Shown in pieces: positions 1-7,553 of a stretch of 8,069 nt of DNA (positions are counted from its first letter, which is position 1; each line of letters opens with the position of its first letter). Location: contig CAXBCF010000045.1 of assembly GCA_963973975.1 (NCBI GenBank), positions 1 through 8,069 of the forward strand, written 5' to 3'. A program made the translations under genes and the position numbers. Under the pieces are notes generated by a model. It made no database searches and was not told the origin of the DNA. It worked only from the letters and a program-made list of their open reading frames with translations. This stretch comes from UBA1494_A sp963973975. Lineage in GTDB: Bacteria; Bacteroidota; Bacteroidia; Flavobacteriales_E; Vicingaceae.

Positions 1-167
1 CAGCTTAAAAATCAACATTCGTTTTTATAAAATACTTTTTCTCGGACACTTGTGATTTTAAATTAAGTCCGGCATTCTTACAATTCCAACTTTCAAGGCT
101 GCTTTTTAATTTCGATATTTGCAGCTTAATTAAAATAAATGCATCTGTAATTGATGTTTTTCCAACT

Positions 168-2576
168 ATGTGGGGCCTATTTTCTAGTTATATTTTAAGA
201 AAACGCTATGTGATTATCACATTGGTTCTGCTGTTGACTGCCTTCTTTGGCTTCCATGTCAAAGACATTAAGATGAGTTACGAAATGGCTCAAGTGCTTC
301 CTGCCACTGACTCTACAATGATTGCCTTTAAGAATTTTCAAGATAAATTCGGTCAAGATGGTAGTGTAATGGTTCTGGGAATTAAAGACGAAAAACTTTA
401 TGAAGTTGATAATTTTAACCAGTGGATTGACTTAACAAAGGATTTAAAAACCGTTGGAGGTATTGAAAATGTTGTTTCGATTTCCTCTGTTTTTGAATTG
501 AAAAAAAATTCTAAAGAGAAAAAATTAGAACCAGCTCCAATAATTAAAGGTCAAGTTGCGACTCAAGAGGAGTTAGATAGCTTATTAAAGAAAATTTACC
601 GTCTCCCATTTTTTGAAGGATTTGTCTTTAGTCCCGATAAAAAAACAACCCTAATGGCGGTTACGCTCAACAGAGAGCAATTGGATTCAAAAAATCGCAA
701 AGCCCTAATGCAGGAGATCATGAGCTTTGTGAAAGCATTTGAATCGAACACAGGCATTAATGTACATTATTCAGGACTACCTTATATTAGAGCAAATAAT
801 ACCTCTAAAGTAGGTGATGAAATAAAGCTTTTTATACTTTTAGCAATTCTTGTTACTTCTACAATTCTATTGTTGTTTTTCCGCTCTTTCAAAGCCATGC
901 TTTTTTCAATGGTAGTGGTGTTGGTGGCAGTTGTCTGGTCAATGGGAACTCAGGCTTTATTGGGATATGAAATAAGTATTCTAACGGGTTTAATGCCTCC
1001 ACTTATAATTGTAATCGGTATTCCTAATTGTATTTTTATTCTCAATAAATACCACCAAGAATACAAACGACACGGCAATCAAATATTGGCCTTAAAGCGA
1101 GTTATTCAAAAAATTGGCAATGCAATCTTTCTAACCAATACTACTACAGCTCTTGGTTTCGGAACGTTTATTTTTACTGACAGTGCAATCTTAATTGAAT
1201 TTGGAATTGTTGCCACTTTTGGAATTCTTTCTGTTTTTCTTATTTCAATAACACTTCTTCCTACCATTTTAAGTTTTCAAAAACCTCCAAAAAGTCGCCA
1301 CATTAAGCACTTGGAAAGACAATGGGTTCACTTGGTTGTAAACAAACTAGTCAGTATTGTAACTAGACAAAGAAAATGGGTGTATGTTATTTCAGCCATC
1401 ACACTTCTAACTGCTATTGGTGGAATGACATTAATCAAAACCACAGGCAATCTTTCAGATGATCTTCCTAGAGAAGACCCTGTTTACTTAGACTTACAAT
1501 TCTTCGAAAAAAACTTCAATGGTGTATTGCCATTTGAAATAACCATTGATACTAAAAAGAAAGGAAAAGCAACTAGCTTAAGCACTTTGAAGAAAATAGA
1601 TCATATGCAAACGCTATTGTCTGAGCACCCAGAGTTTTCTAAACCACTTTCAATTGTTGAGGGAATTAAATTTGTAAAACAAGGCTATTATGGAGGTAAT
1701 CCTGAGCGCTACGAATTGTATTCCAATCAAGAAAAAAGCTTTATAGCTCCCTACTTATTAACTTCTAACGATGGCAATAATGCTAATCTTTTGAATTCCT
1801 ACCTCGATTCAAATCGTCAAGTTACACGAGTTACAGCTCAAATGGCAGATGTAGGATCCATTCAAATGGAGGAGATTTTAACGAACCTCAGGCCTCGAGT
1901 AGATTCAATCTTTTCTCCTGAAGATTACAATGTGGAGTTTACCGGTTCTAGTGTAGTTTGGCTAAAAGGTACAGACTACTTAGTTAAAAACTTGATTTTA
2001 AGCCTCAGTTTAGCCATTTTTCTGATTGCAATCATTATGGCCATCTTATTTTCTTCTTTGAGAATGGTTTTTGTGAGTTTGATTCCAAACTTATTGCCCT
2101 TGATTGTAACAGCTGGAATTATGGGCTATTTTGGAATAGCAATTAAACCTTCTACTATTTTAATTTTTAGCATTGCTTTTGGAATATCTGTCGATGATAC
2201 CATCCATTTTTTAGCAAAATACAGGCAAGAATTAAGCAAGCATGGACTCAATTTAAAAGATGCGTCTTTATCCGCTTTAAAAGAAACTGGAGTGAGTATG
2301 ATTTATACTTCTATCGTACTCTTCTTTGGCTTTGGTGTTTTCACAGCTTCGGAATTTGGCGGCACGGTGGCATTGGGACTTCTAGTTTCAATAACTTTAT
2401 TAGTTGCAATGGCTTCTAATTTAATTTTATTGCCTTCTTTAATTTTATCTTTCGACAAATGGTTGACTACAAAAGCTTTTCAGCAAGAATCCTTACTAGA
2501 AATTATCGACGAAGAAGGTGATATAGATTTAGAAGAATTAATCATTAAGCCTCAAGAGTCGAATGAGAATATTTAA
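168..2576 (+). CDS. MMPL/RND-superfamily membrane transporter (two-halved exporter)
   Basis: An 802-residue inner-membrane protein with the duplicated layout of the RND/MMPL family, the HpnN/MmpL-like lipid and hydrophobic-compound exporters. Hydrophobic helices are visible at about 14-30, 219-236, 241-258, 267-292, 316-337, 341-365 in the first half and 404-423, 608-628, 632-655, 660-683, 709-726, 735-760 in the second. Two large extracytoplasmic loops lie at about 31-218 and 424-607. The second half has the classic membrane motif GISVDDTIHFL at 672-682. The aligned first-half segment, GIPNCIFIL at 284-292, has lost both acidic residues. A soluble, strongly acidic tail follows residue 765. 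The start is chosen because MWGLFSSYILRKRY is a typical family N-terminus and no in-frame ATG lies upstream. It is the first gene of a four-gene operon and is separated from rfbA by 21 bp. The substrate is unknown; a lipid or isoprenoid-linked cargo is only inferred from the neighbours. Confidence 0.9.
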   Translation: MWGLFSSYILRKRYVIITLVLLLTAFFGFHVKDIKMSYEMAQVLPATDSTMIAFKNFQDKFGQDGSVMVLGIKDEKLYEVDNFNQWIDLTKDLKTVGGIENVVSISSVFELKKNSKEKKLEPAPIIKGQVATQEELDSLLKKIYRLPFFEGFVFSPDKKTTLMAVTLNREQLDSKNRKALMQEIMSFVKAFESNTGINVHYSGLPYIRANNTSKVGDEIKLFILLAILVTSTILLLFFRSFKAMLFSMVVVLVAVVWSMGTQALLGYEISILTGLMPPLIIVIGIPNCIFILNKYHQEYKRHGNQILALKRVIQKIGNAIFLTNTTTALGFGTFIFTDSAILIEFGIVATFGILSVFLISITLLPTILSFQKPPKSRHIKHLERQWVHLVVNKLVSIVTRQRKWVYVISAITLLTAIGGMTLIKTTGNLSDDLPREDPVYLDLQFFEKNFNGVLPFEITIDTKKKGKATSLSTLKKIDHMQTLLSEHPEFSKPLSIVEGIKFVKQGYYGGNPERYELYSNQEKSFIAPYLLTSNDGNNANLLNSYLDSNRQVTRVTAQMADVGSIQMEEILTNLRPRVDSIFSPEDYNVEFTGSSVVWLKGTDYLVKNLILSLSLAIFLIAIIMAILFSSLRMVFVSLIPNLLPLIVTAGIMGYFGIAIKPSTILIFSIAFGISVDDTIHFLAKYRQELSKHGLNLKDASLSALKETGVSMIYTSIVLFFGFGVFTASEFGGTVALGLLVSITLLVAMASNLILLPSLILSFDKWLTTKAFQQESLLEIIDEEGDIDLEELIIKPQESNENI

Positions 2577-2597
2577 TTTTAAATTTTAAAAAAAAGT

Positions 2598-3464
2598 ATG
2601 AAAGGAATCGTATTAGCAGGAGGTTCGGGAACACGGTTGCATCCGCTCACATTAGCGGTAAGCAAGCAATTGATGCCGGTTTATGATAAACCCATGATTT
2701 ACTACCCTCTTTCAGTATTGATGAATGCAGGAATTAGAGAAATACTAATAATCACCACTCCCCATGATTTAGACAGTTTTAAAAAATTGTTGGGAGATGG
2801 AAAACAATTTGGTTGTGATTTTCAATACGCTGTACAAGAAGTTCCAAATGGATTAGCACAAGCTTTTGTTATCGGTGAAGAATTTATTGGAAAGGAAAAA
2901 GTTGCCTTGATTTTAGGAGATAATATTTTTTATGGTTCTGGAATGGGAAAATTACTTCAAGCCAATAATGATCCCGATGGTGGAATAGTTTACGCCTATC
3001 ATGTTTCCGATCCTAAACGATATGGAGTTGTTGAGTTTGATAAAAATCAAATTGCTATCTCCATTGAAGAAAAGCCTGAAAAACCAAAATCAAATTTTGC
3101 AGTACCAGGTTTGTACTTTTACGATAATGATGTGATTTCTATCGCAAAAAATCTAAAACCCAGTTCTAGAGGCGAATATGAAATCACTGATGTAAACAAA
3201 GAATACCTAAAACGTGGAAAACTCCAAGTTGCCATATTGGATCGTGGAACAGCTTGGTTAGATACAGGCACTTTTGCCTCGCTGATGCAAGCCAGTCAGT
3301 TTGTTGAAGTAATTGAAGAACGACAAGGTTTAAAAATTGGCTGTTTGGAAGAAATTGCTTTCCGCATGGGTTATATCGACCGTGATCAATTGCAAAAATT
3401 AGCTGAGCCTTTATTAAAAAGTGGCTACGGTAATTATTTATTAAAACTAATTGACCTTGAATAA
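2598..3464 (+). CDS. rfbA: Glucose-1-phosphate thymidylyltransferase (RmlA/RfbA)
   Basis: Makes dTDP-glucose and pyrophosphate from dTTP and glucose-1-phosphate, the first step toward dTDP-rhamnose and other dTDP-deoxysugars; cytoplasmic. The 288 residues match the usual family length. Visible motifs are the nucleotide-binding loop GGSGTRLHPLT (8-18), the SKQLMP block (22-27), QEVPNGLAQ (80-88), LGDN with metal-binding D108 (106-109), EEKP (157-160), GEYEITDVN (192-200) and DRGTAWLDTGT with the second metal Asp at 222 (215-225). The ATG at 2598 starts directly on the conserved MKGIVLAGG N-terminus. Its 3' end overlaps the next gene by 14 bp, so the two are probably translationally coupled. 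The usual partners rfbB, rfbC and rfbD are not in this window; the neighbouring epimerase gene takes their place. Confidence 0.96.
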   Translation: MKGIVLAGGSGTRLHPLTLAVSKQLMPVYDKPMIYYPLSVLMNAGIREILIITTPHDLDSFKKLLGDGKQFGCDFQYAVQEVPNGLAQAFVIGEEFIGKEKVALILGDNIFYGSGMGKLLQANNDPDGGIVYAYHVSDPKRYGVVEFDKNQIAISIEEKPEKPKSNFAVPGLYFYDNDVISIAKNLKPSSRGEYEITDVNKEYLKRGKLQVAILDRGTAWLDTGTFASLMQASQFVEVIEERQGLKIGCLEEIAFRMGYIDRDQLQKLAEPLLKSGYGNYLLKLIDLE

Positions 3465-4386
3465 AATACTAATAACAGGAGGAGCTGGTTTTGTGGCGAG
3501 TGCTTTAGCCGATCGACTCGCTGAAAATAAAGCGAATTTTATTGTTATTGTCGACAACCTGCTTACCGGAGATTTAAAACGAATTCCTAAAAAGGAGAAC
3601 GTTAAGTTTATAAAAGCAAACGTCAATAACAATCAAGAAATTTCCGGAATTTTCTTCAACTTCTCATTTGACTATGTATTTCATTATGCTGCCGTTGTAG
3701 GAGTAAAGCGAACACTTGAAAACCCCATTTTAGTCTTAGATGATTTAAAAGGAATGCGCAATGTGCTCGATTTATGTAAAAACACCTTGGTGAAGCGAGT
3801 CTTTTTCTCTTCCTCTTCTGAAGTGTACGGAGAACCTGTTGAATTACCTCAAAATGAACACACCACCCCTTTAAATTCTCGACTTCCCTATGCCATTGTA
3901 AAAAATGTTGGTGAAGCTTTTTTGAAATCCTACAAACAAGAATACGATTTAGATTATACCGTATTTCGATTTTTCAATACCTATGGTCCACTGCAAAGCA
4001 AAGACTTTGTGATTAGCAAATTTGTTAGTGCAGCACTAAAGAACGAAGACATTACCATTTATGGCGACGGTTCTCAAACACGTACTTTTTGCTACATCAA
4101 CGATAATGTAGATGCATGCATTGCTGCTTTTGAGCAAAATAAATGTGTGAACGATGTAGTAAATATTGGTTCTGAGATTACTTATACTGTTTTAGAATTG
4201 GCAGAGATGATCTTAAAGATTTCTGGCTCCAAATCAAAAATCATCCATTTACCACCATTGGAAGAAGGTGATATGAGCAGAAGGCAGCCCGACACTTCAA
4301 AGATGCTTAAATTGCTCGACCGAAAACCAATAACCTTGGAAGAAGGCTTAAAGAAAGTAATTGAAAATCCATCGTTTTTTATTTAA
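3451..4386 (+). CDS. NAD-dependent nucleotide-sugar epimerase/dehydratase (extended SDR), TTG start
   Basis: An extended short-chain dehydrogenase/reductase of 311 residues acting on a nucleotide sugar in the cytoplasm. It has the N-terminal NAD-binding glycine-rich turn TGGAGFVAS (9-17; the third glycine of GxxGxxG is Ala16), the ribose-binding VDNLLTG (34-40), the SSSSEVYGEP segment (120-129), the catalytic Tyr147xxxLys151 (PYAIVK), RFFNTYGP (173-180) and the substrate-binding YGDGSQTRTFCYIND (204-218). SSSEVYG plus YGDGxQTRxFCY resembles UDP-glucuronate decarboxylase (UXS) and UDP-glucose 4-epimerase relatives more than RfbB, which usually has STDEVYG. The exact sugar cannot be assigned. 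The Rossmann strand begins at residue 4 and there is no ATG before it, so the start must be TTG at 3451 (or TTG at 3457), inside the end of rfbA. It is the third gene of the operon. Confidence 0.88.
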   Translation: MTLNKILITGGAGFVASALADRLAENKANFIVIVDNLLTGDLKRIPKKENVKFIKANVNNNQEISGIFFNFSFDYVFHYAAVVGVKRTLENPILVLDDLKGMRNVLDLCKNTLVKRVFFSSSSEVYGEPVELPQNEHTTPLNSRLPYAIVKNVGEAFLKSYKQEYDLDYTVFRFFNTYGPLQSKDFVISKFVSAALKNEDITIYGDGSQTRTFCYINDNVDACIAAFEQNKCVNDVVNIGSEITYTVLELAEMILKISGSKSKIIHLPPLEEGDMSRRQPDTSKMLKLLDRKPITLEEGLKKVIENPSFFI

Positions 4387-4388
4387 AG

Positions 4389-5366
4389 ATGAATGCTATT
4401 TGGAATCAATGCAGCAAAGAGTTAAAAGCCGCTTTGCAAAACATAAATTTAGAAGGCAAGCCTGCTGAGCTTTACGAACCAATAGCCTATTTTTTATCGC
4501 TTGGTGGCAAAAGAGTTCGCCCCATGCTTTGTTTGATTTCCAATCAATTATTTGGCGGAGAATTACCTAAAGCAATGCCATCTGCTTTGGGCTTGGAAAT
4601 TTTTCACAATTTCACATTAGTTCACGACGATATCATGGATCAGGCTCCTCTGAGAAGAGGGCATGTTACTGTTCATGAAAAATGGAATCAAGACATTGCT
4701 ATTCTTTCTGGAGATGTGATGTTTGTAAAGGCCTATGAGCAAATCACTCAATCTGAACCTGAAAAATTACCAGAACTCTTAAAACTGTTCAACCAAACCG
4801 CCATACAAGTTTGTGAAGGACAACAAATGGACATGAATTTTGAAGAAAGTTCGGAGGTTAGTTTACAAGACTACCTTCAAATGATTGAATTAAAAACTGC
4901 TGTTTTATTGGCTGCTGCATTAAAATTGGGAGCAATTACGGCCAATGCGAACCAAAAAGATGCTGATTTGATTTATGAATTTGGAAGAAACATTGGAATT
5001 GCCTTTCAAATTCAAGATGACTACTTAGATGCCTATGCCGATCCTGAAAAATTTGGCAAACAAGTAGGAGGAGATATTCTACAAAATAAAAAAACATACT
5101 TGCTGCTCTCTGCTTTTGAAAAGTCAGACGCTACTCAGAAAGCACAACTTGAAGCATTGCTCAGTGGCAATTTGAAAGGTGAGGAAAAAATAAGTGCATT
5201 TATTGAGTTATTTAACCAACTTAATGTACCTCAACATGCGCAATCTGCCATGCAAACCTATTTTGACACAGGCATGCAAGCATTGAATAAAATTCAAGAA
5301 GTTAAGCCGGAAGCTAAAAAAGGATTGGTTGATTTAGCGGAAGTTTTAATGGGAAGAGAAGTCTAG
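4389..5366 (+). CDS. Short-chain trans-polyprenyl diphosphate synthase (FPP/GGPP synthase type)
   Basis: Condenses isopentenyl diphosphate onto allylic diphosphates to make a C15-C20 prenyl diphosphate; cytoplasmic, alpha-helical class I isoprenoid synthase. The 325 residues contain GGKRVRP (39-45), the first Asp-rich motif DDIMD (80-84) followed by R89/R90, GQQMDM (144-149), K169-T170, FQIQ (206-209), the second Asp-rich motif DDYLD (210-214) and GKQVGGDI with downstream K234 (223-235). All catalytic elements are present. The first Asp-rich motif has the short DDxxD spacing, without the two-residue insertion of typical bacterial IspA. Phe75 lies five residues before it, a pattern known in archaeal-type GGPP synthases, so C20 is a reasonable guess for product length. 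The ATG lies 2 bp after the epimerase stop, so it is the last gene of the operon. It ends 3 bp short of a convergent gene. Confidence 0.92.
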   Translation: MNAIWNQCSKELKAALQNINLEGKPAELYEPIAYFLSLGGKRVRPMLCLISNQLFGGELPKAMPSALGLEIFHNFTLVHDDIMDQAPLRRGHVTVHEKWNQDIAILSGDVMFVKAYEQITQSEPEKLPELLKLFNQTAIQVCEGQQMDMNFEESSEVSLQDYLQMIELKTAVLLAAALKLGAITANANQKDADLIYEFGRNIGIAFQIQDDYLDAYADPEKFGKQVGGDILQNKKTYLLLSAFEKSDATQKAQLEALLSGNLKGEEKISAFIELFNQLNVPQHAQSAMQTYFDTGMQALNKIQEVKPEAKKGLVDLAEVLMGREV

Positions 5367-5369
5367 CAA

Positions 5370-6275
5370 TCAGTTATAAATAGCGCTTAAAGCTTCACCC
5401 AGTTCTGTAAATTTTAATTCAAATCCCGCTTCTTGAATTTTTGAAGAATCTATTCTACTGCCTTCTAAGACCAGTAAGGCTCGTGAACCCAATACCATTT
5501 TCATCACAAATGCAGGAGCATTAGGCAACCAAAGTGGCTTTTTAAGCACTTTTGCAAGCACTTTAGTAAAGTTGGCATTTGTTACTTGTTTTTTTGCAGG
5601 AGCTGCAGCATTGTATGCCCCTTGCAGTTTATTCTCCATGGCATAAATAAACATTCTACACAAATCATCAATGTGAATCCACGGCATGTATTGTTTGCCA
5701 CTGCCCAAAGCAGCTCCAAAACCCATTTTTATTGGTTTTGCCATTTCTTTCAACGCACCCCCTTTGGCTGTCATCACCAAACCAATGCGAATTTTTGCAA
5801 CTGGCATACCCAAATCGGCAATAGCATCCACTGAATTTTCCCAAGCCAAGCAGGTCTCTGCTAGAAAATCATTTCCCGGAGCTTCCGTTTCTTTAAATAC
5901 ATGCTCCGAAGTAACGAATCCATAATAGCCGACTGCAGAAGCGGAAACAAAAGAGGCTGGCTTTTTTTGATTTTGAGAGATGGCATTTTTGAGTAATTCA
6001 GCACTTTTTGTTCTGCTTTCTAAAATTACCTTTTTACGAGCAGCTGTCCATGGTTCATCAACAATTCCTGCACCTGCCAAATGAATGATGTGATCAAATT
6101 CTTCAATTTCAGAAGCATTTAATCGCATTTTCTCAACATCCCAAACAATGGTTTGCTGTTTTCCACTGCTTTTTGTTCTACTCAAATGGCTTACTTCATA
6201 ATTTTGCTCATTTAGCAGTTCAGTTAAGCGCTCTCCGACTAAACCTGAGCCTCCAGAAATCAATACTTTCTTCAT
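5370..6275 (-). CDS. TIGR01777-type NAD(P)-dependent epimerase (SDR39U1/YfcH family)
   Basis: A 301-residue atypical extended SDR with a C-terminal DUF1731-like tail. Motifs are the cofactor loop GGSGLVG (8-14), HLAGAGIVDEPWT (65-77), ASAVGYYG (112-119), RIGLV (163-167), PWIHIDDL (198-205), NAAAP (222-226) and a C-terminal GSRIDSSKIQEAGFELK (272-288), all characteristic of the TIGR01777 family. The family's substrate is not established; these are cytoplasmic proteins thought to bind NAD(P). A TTG three codons upstream (6284) is in frame, but the ATG at 6275 begins directly on the MKKVLISGG strand and is the better start. The gene stands alone on the - strand, convergent with the prenyl synthase. 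Its upstream side faces the left flanking repeat, and a short hairpin lies 16 bp before the ATG. Confidence 0.9.
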   Translation of the reverse strand: MKKVLISGGSGLVGERLTELLNEQNYEVSHLSRTKSSGKQQTIVWDVEKMRLNASEIEEFDHIIHLAGAGIVDEPWTAARKKVILESRTKSAELLKNAISQNQKKPASFVSASAVGYYGFVTSEHVFKETEAPGNDFLAETCLAWENSVDAIADLGMPVAKIRIGLVMTAKGGALKEMAKPIKMGFGAALGSGKQYMPWIHIDDLCRMFIYAMENKLQGAYNAAAPAKKQVTNANFTKVLAKVLKKPLWLPNAPAFVMKMVLGSRALLVLEGSRIDSSKIQEAGFELKFTELGEALSAIYN

Positions 6276-6290
6276 AGTAATCAAAACAGT

Positions 6291-6304
6291 TAACTACGAA
6301 GTTA
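6291..6304. repeat. Short inverted repeat in the leader of the TIGR01777 epimerase gene
   Basis: TAACT and AGTTA arms (5 bp each) enclose ACGA, 16 bp upstream of the epimerase ATG on its - strand. It could be a small operator or a leader hairpin. It is too short to be assigned a role with confidence. Confidence 0.3.
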
Positions 6305-6337
6305 GTTTTTAAAAAAATACTTATGAAAAAGTGGAGC

Positions 6338-6467
6338 GGTTTTTAGAGAGTTTAACGATTAGCAGCTAACTGAAGGTGTTGATTTCGTTGCTATTCACTG
6401 TTACCCAAGCACAAACTTTCATAGAAGAGCAAAGCTTGTCCGGTAGGTTTAACCACTGAACCACCGC
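6338..6467 (+). repeat. Left copy of a diverged direct repeat flanking the HTH-Fic pair
   Basis: Three colinear blocks in this gene-free stretch recur on the far side of the HTH-Fic pair. Block 1 (6338-6360, GGTTTTTAGAGAGTTTAACG...) matches 7879-7901 at 20 of 23 positions. Block 2 (starting GCACAAA at 6409) matches from 7931 at 28 of about 35 aligned columns, with three 1-nt gaps. Block 3 (6457-6467) matches 7987-7997 at 9 of 11. This copy also carries the 11-bp palindrome TTAGCAGCTAA at 6359-6369 and outer inverted words AGCGGT (6335-6340) and ACCGCT (6463-6468). Counting 6331-6470 gives about 43% G+C, which appears higher than the surrounding intergenic DNA. All six frames appear broken, so it does not look coding. 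It is probably an interspersed intergenic repeat or a mobile-element edge. Confidence 0.6.
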
Positions 6468-6488
6468 TTTTAAGAAGATACTGTAGCT

Positions 6489-7085
6489 TTAGTTTTTTGC
6501 AAATTCTATTAGTGGTATAACGTTTCCATTGTCTGCTTCTCTTAAGGCATTAATATACTTTTTTCTTATTTCGTTTGCTTTTACCATATTTGATTGATGC
6601 CATGAAAATATTTCAATATCAAATATCGATTCCATAATTATATCAGCCATCATCCTAGAATGTCTACCATTTCCATTAGGGAAACAATGAATAGACACTA
6701 ATCGATGTTTGAATCTAATTGCTATTTCTTCTGGTGAAAAGATTTTGTTGTCTATCCAATATTTGGTGTTCTCTAGCAAACTCTTTAATTCAATTCCAAT
6801 TCTTGTCCACGGAATACCAATATTTTTTTCAGTTTTTCTAAATTCACCTGCCCATTTCCATAGATCACCATACATTTTTTTGTGTAGGTCTTTAATAAAT
6901 TTTTCTGTCAAAATATTTTCAGTATTCAATTTTGTGTGAATAGTCCATTCGACTGCCTTTTCAATGTTCAACTGCTCAAATTCATCCAGTTCTCCTTGAG
7001 TAGTTATGGACTTAATTTTAAGCCCTTCTTTTTCTTCTTCTTCTAATGGTGTTTGTCCATCTTTATAATTGAATTCTAATCCCAT
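6489..7085 (-). CDS. Fic-domain protein, mobile mystery protein B type
   Basis: A 198-residue Fic-fold protein, the size and N-terminal style of the mobile mystery protein B family (TIGR02613). It has the Fic N-terminal segment LHKKMYGDLWKWAGEFRKTE (67-86) and the active-site loop HCFPNGNGRHSR (133-144), with catalytic His133 and phosphate-binding Gly/Asn/Arg residues. Fic enzymes usually transfer AMP or another phosphate-containing group onto target proteins. Here the metal-binding Asp/Glu of HxFx(D/E)GNGR is Asn137, so classical AMPylation activity is uncertain. An N-terminal TTQGEL segment (28-33) resembles the inhibitory (S/T)xxxE helix but lacks the following Gly/Asn. Its ATG lies inside the last codons of the upstream HTH gene (10-bp overlap, ATGGGATTAG), so the two are almost certainly one operon. 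In this family the B protein is known to occur with its HTH partner in mobile-element contexts. A toxin-antitoxin-like role is inferred, not shown. Confidence 0.85.
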   Translation of the reverse strand: MGLEFNYKDGQTPLEEEEKEGLKIKSITTQGELDEFEQLNIEKAVEWTIHTKLNTENILTEKFIKDLHKKMYGDLWKWAGEFRKTEKNIGIPWTRIGIELKSLLENTKYWIDNKIFSPEEIAIRFKHRLVSIHCFPNGNGRHSRMMADIIMESIFDIEIFSWHQSNMVKANEIRKKYINALREADNGNVIPLIEFAKN

Positions 7086-7537
7086 AATGACTTTCTCATT
7101 TCTCGTTTTATTTCATCAGCAAGTTCCTTTATAGTTTCGGCCATCCTTTCATCTCCAATTCCTTGGTCTTCTAATTTCATATTTTGATTGGTTCGTAACA
7201 CTATTCTTTGAGCCAACTTTTCTGCTTTTGTTTGTATTAAATCGTTGATGTTCCCATTTTTTGGAACCAGTGCATATACCAATTTTAAATCCATTTCCAT
7301 GGCTGCATCCTTTAAGGAATTTAGTGTTATCGTGCCATTAGCTTCACTTTCCTCAATTCTCTTTACACCTTGCCTTGTAATATTTAGTTTGGCACCAAGT
7401 TGGGCCATGGTCATATTAAGGGTAGTTCGAATAGTATTTATCCATCCACGTTCTGGGATCAGAACCTTTCTACTTTCTAAGAATGGTTGTAGCTTTTGGT
7501 CCAATTGCTCAATCAAAAGTTTTTGCTTGTTTCTCAT
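7076..7537 (-). CDS. Xre-type HTH regulator, mobile mystery protein A type
   Basis: A 153-residue DNA-binding protein matching mobile mystery protein A (TIGR02612) in length, partner and order. After a charged N-terminal helix (1-25) comes a helix-turn-helix domain at about 32-90 (W32INTIRTTLNMTMAQLGAKL, then NITRQGVKRIEE with the recognition helix at about 54-64). A charged helical C-terminus (100-150) may mediate dimerisation or contact the Fic protein. ATG at 7537 is preceded by an A+T-rich leader without a clear Shine-Dalgarno sequence. It is the promoter-proximal gene of the pair and overlaps fic by 10 bp. The palindrome array directly upstream suggests that it represses its own operon. 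Whether it also neutralises the Fic protein is not visible in the sequence. Confidence 0.85.
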   Translation of the reverse strand: MRNKQKLLIEQLDQKLQPFLESRKVLIPERGWINTIRTTLNMTMAQLGAKLNITRQGVKRIEESEANGTITLNSLKDAAMEMDLKLVYALVPKNGNINDLIQTKAEKLAQRIVLRTNQNMKLEDQGIGDERMAETIKELADEIKREMRKSLWD

Positions 7538-7553
7538 TTTTTGTAACTATTTA

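Noticed and set aside
5..187. An open frame of about 60 codons on the - strand across the intergenic start of the window, ending at a TAA at 5-7.
   Set aside because: It has no ATG or TTG start (only an internal GTG), runs antisense into the exporter's first codons, and resembles no protein I recognise; likely chance openness in A+T-rich DNA.
3447..3632. Small - strand reading frame antisense to the epimerase start.
   Set aside because: It is the complement of a well-supported Rossmann-fold coding region with conserved motifs.
5586..5925. Two + strand reading frames of about 80 codons.
   Set aside because: Both lie antisense within the TIGR01777-type epimerase, whose motifs support the - strand.
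6275..6284. TTG at 6284 as the start of the TIGR01777-type epimerase.
   Set aside because: The ATG at 6275 lies directly before the first Rossmann strand and is the normal start for this family.
6350..6453. Integron attC-like site, because GTTTAAC at 6350-6356 fits the RYYYAAC core and recurs at 6447-6453.
   Set aside because: The second word is in the same orientation rather than the required GTTRRRY form, the right copy reads GTTTGAC, and no integron integrase is in view.
6276..6488. Possible decayed gene on the - strand between fic and the epimerase gene, where one frame stays open for roughly 25 codons.
   Set aside because: The frame is interrupted by several stops, has no plausible start, and the region is better explained as a repeat shared with 7879-7997.
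6709..6939. + strand reading frame of 76 codons.
   Set aside because: Shadow of the fic gene on the opposite strand.
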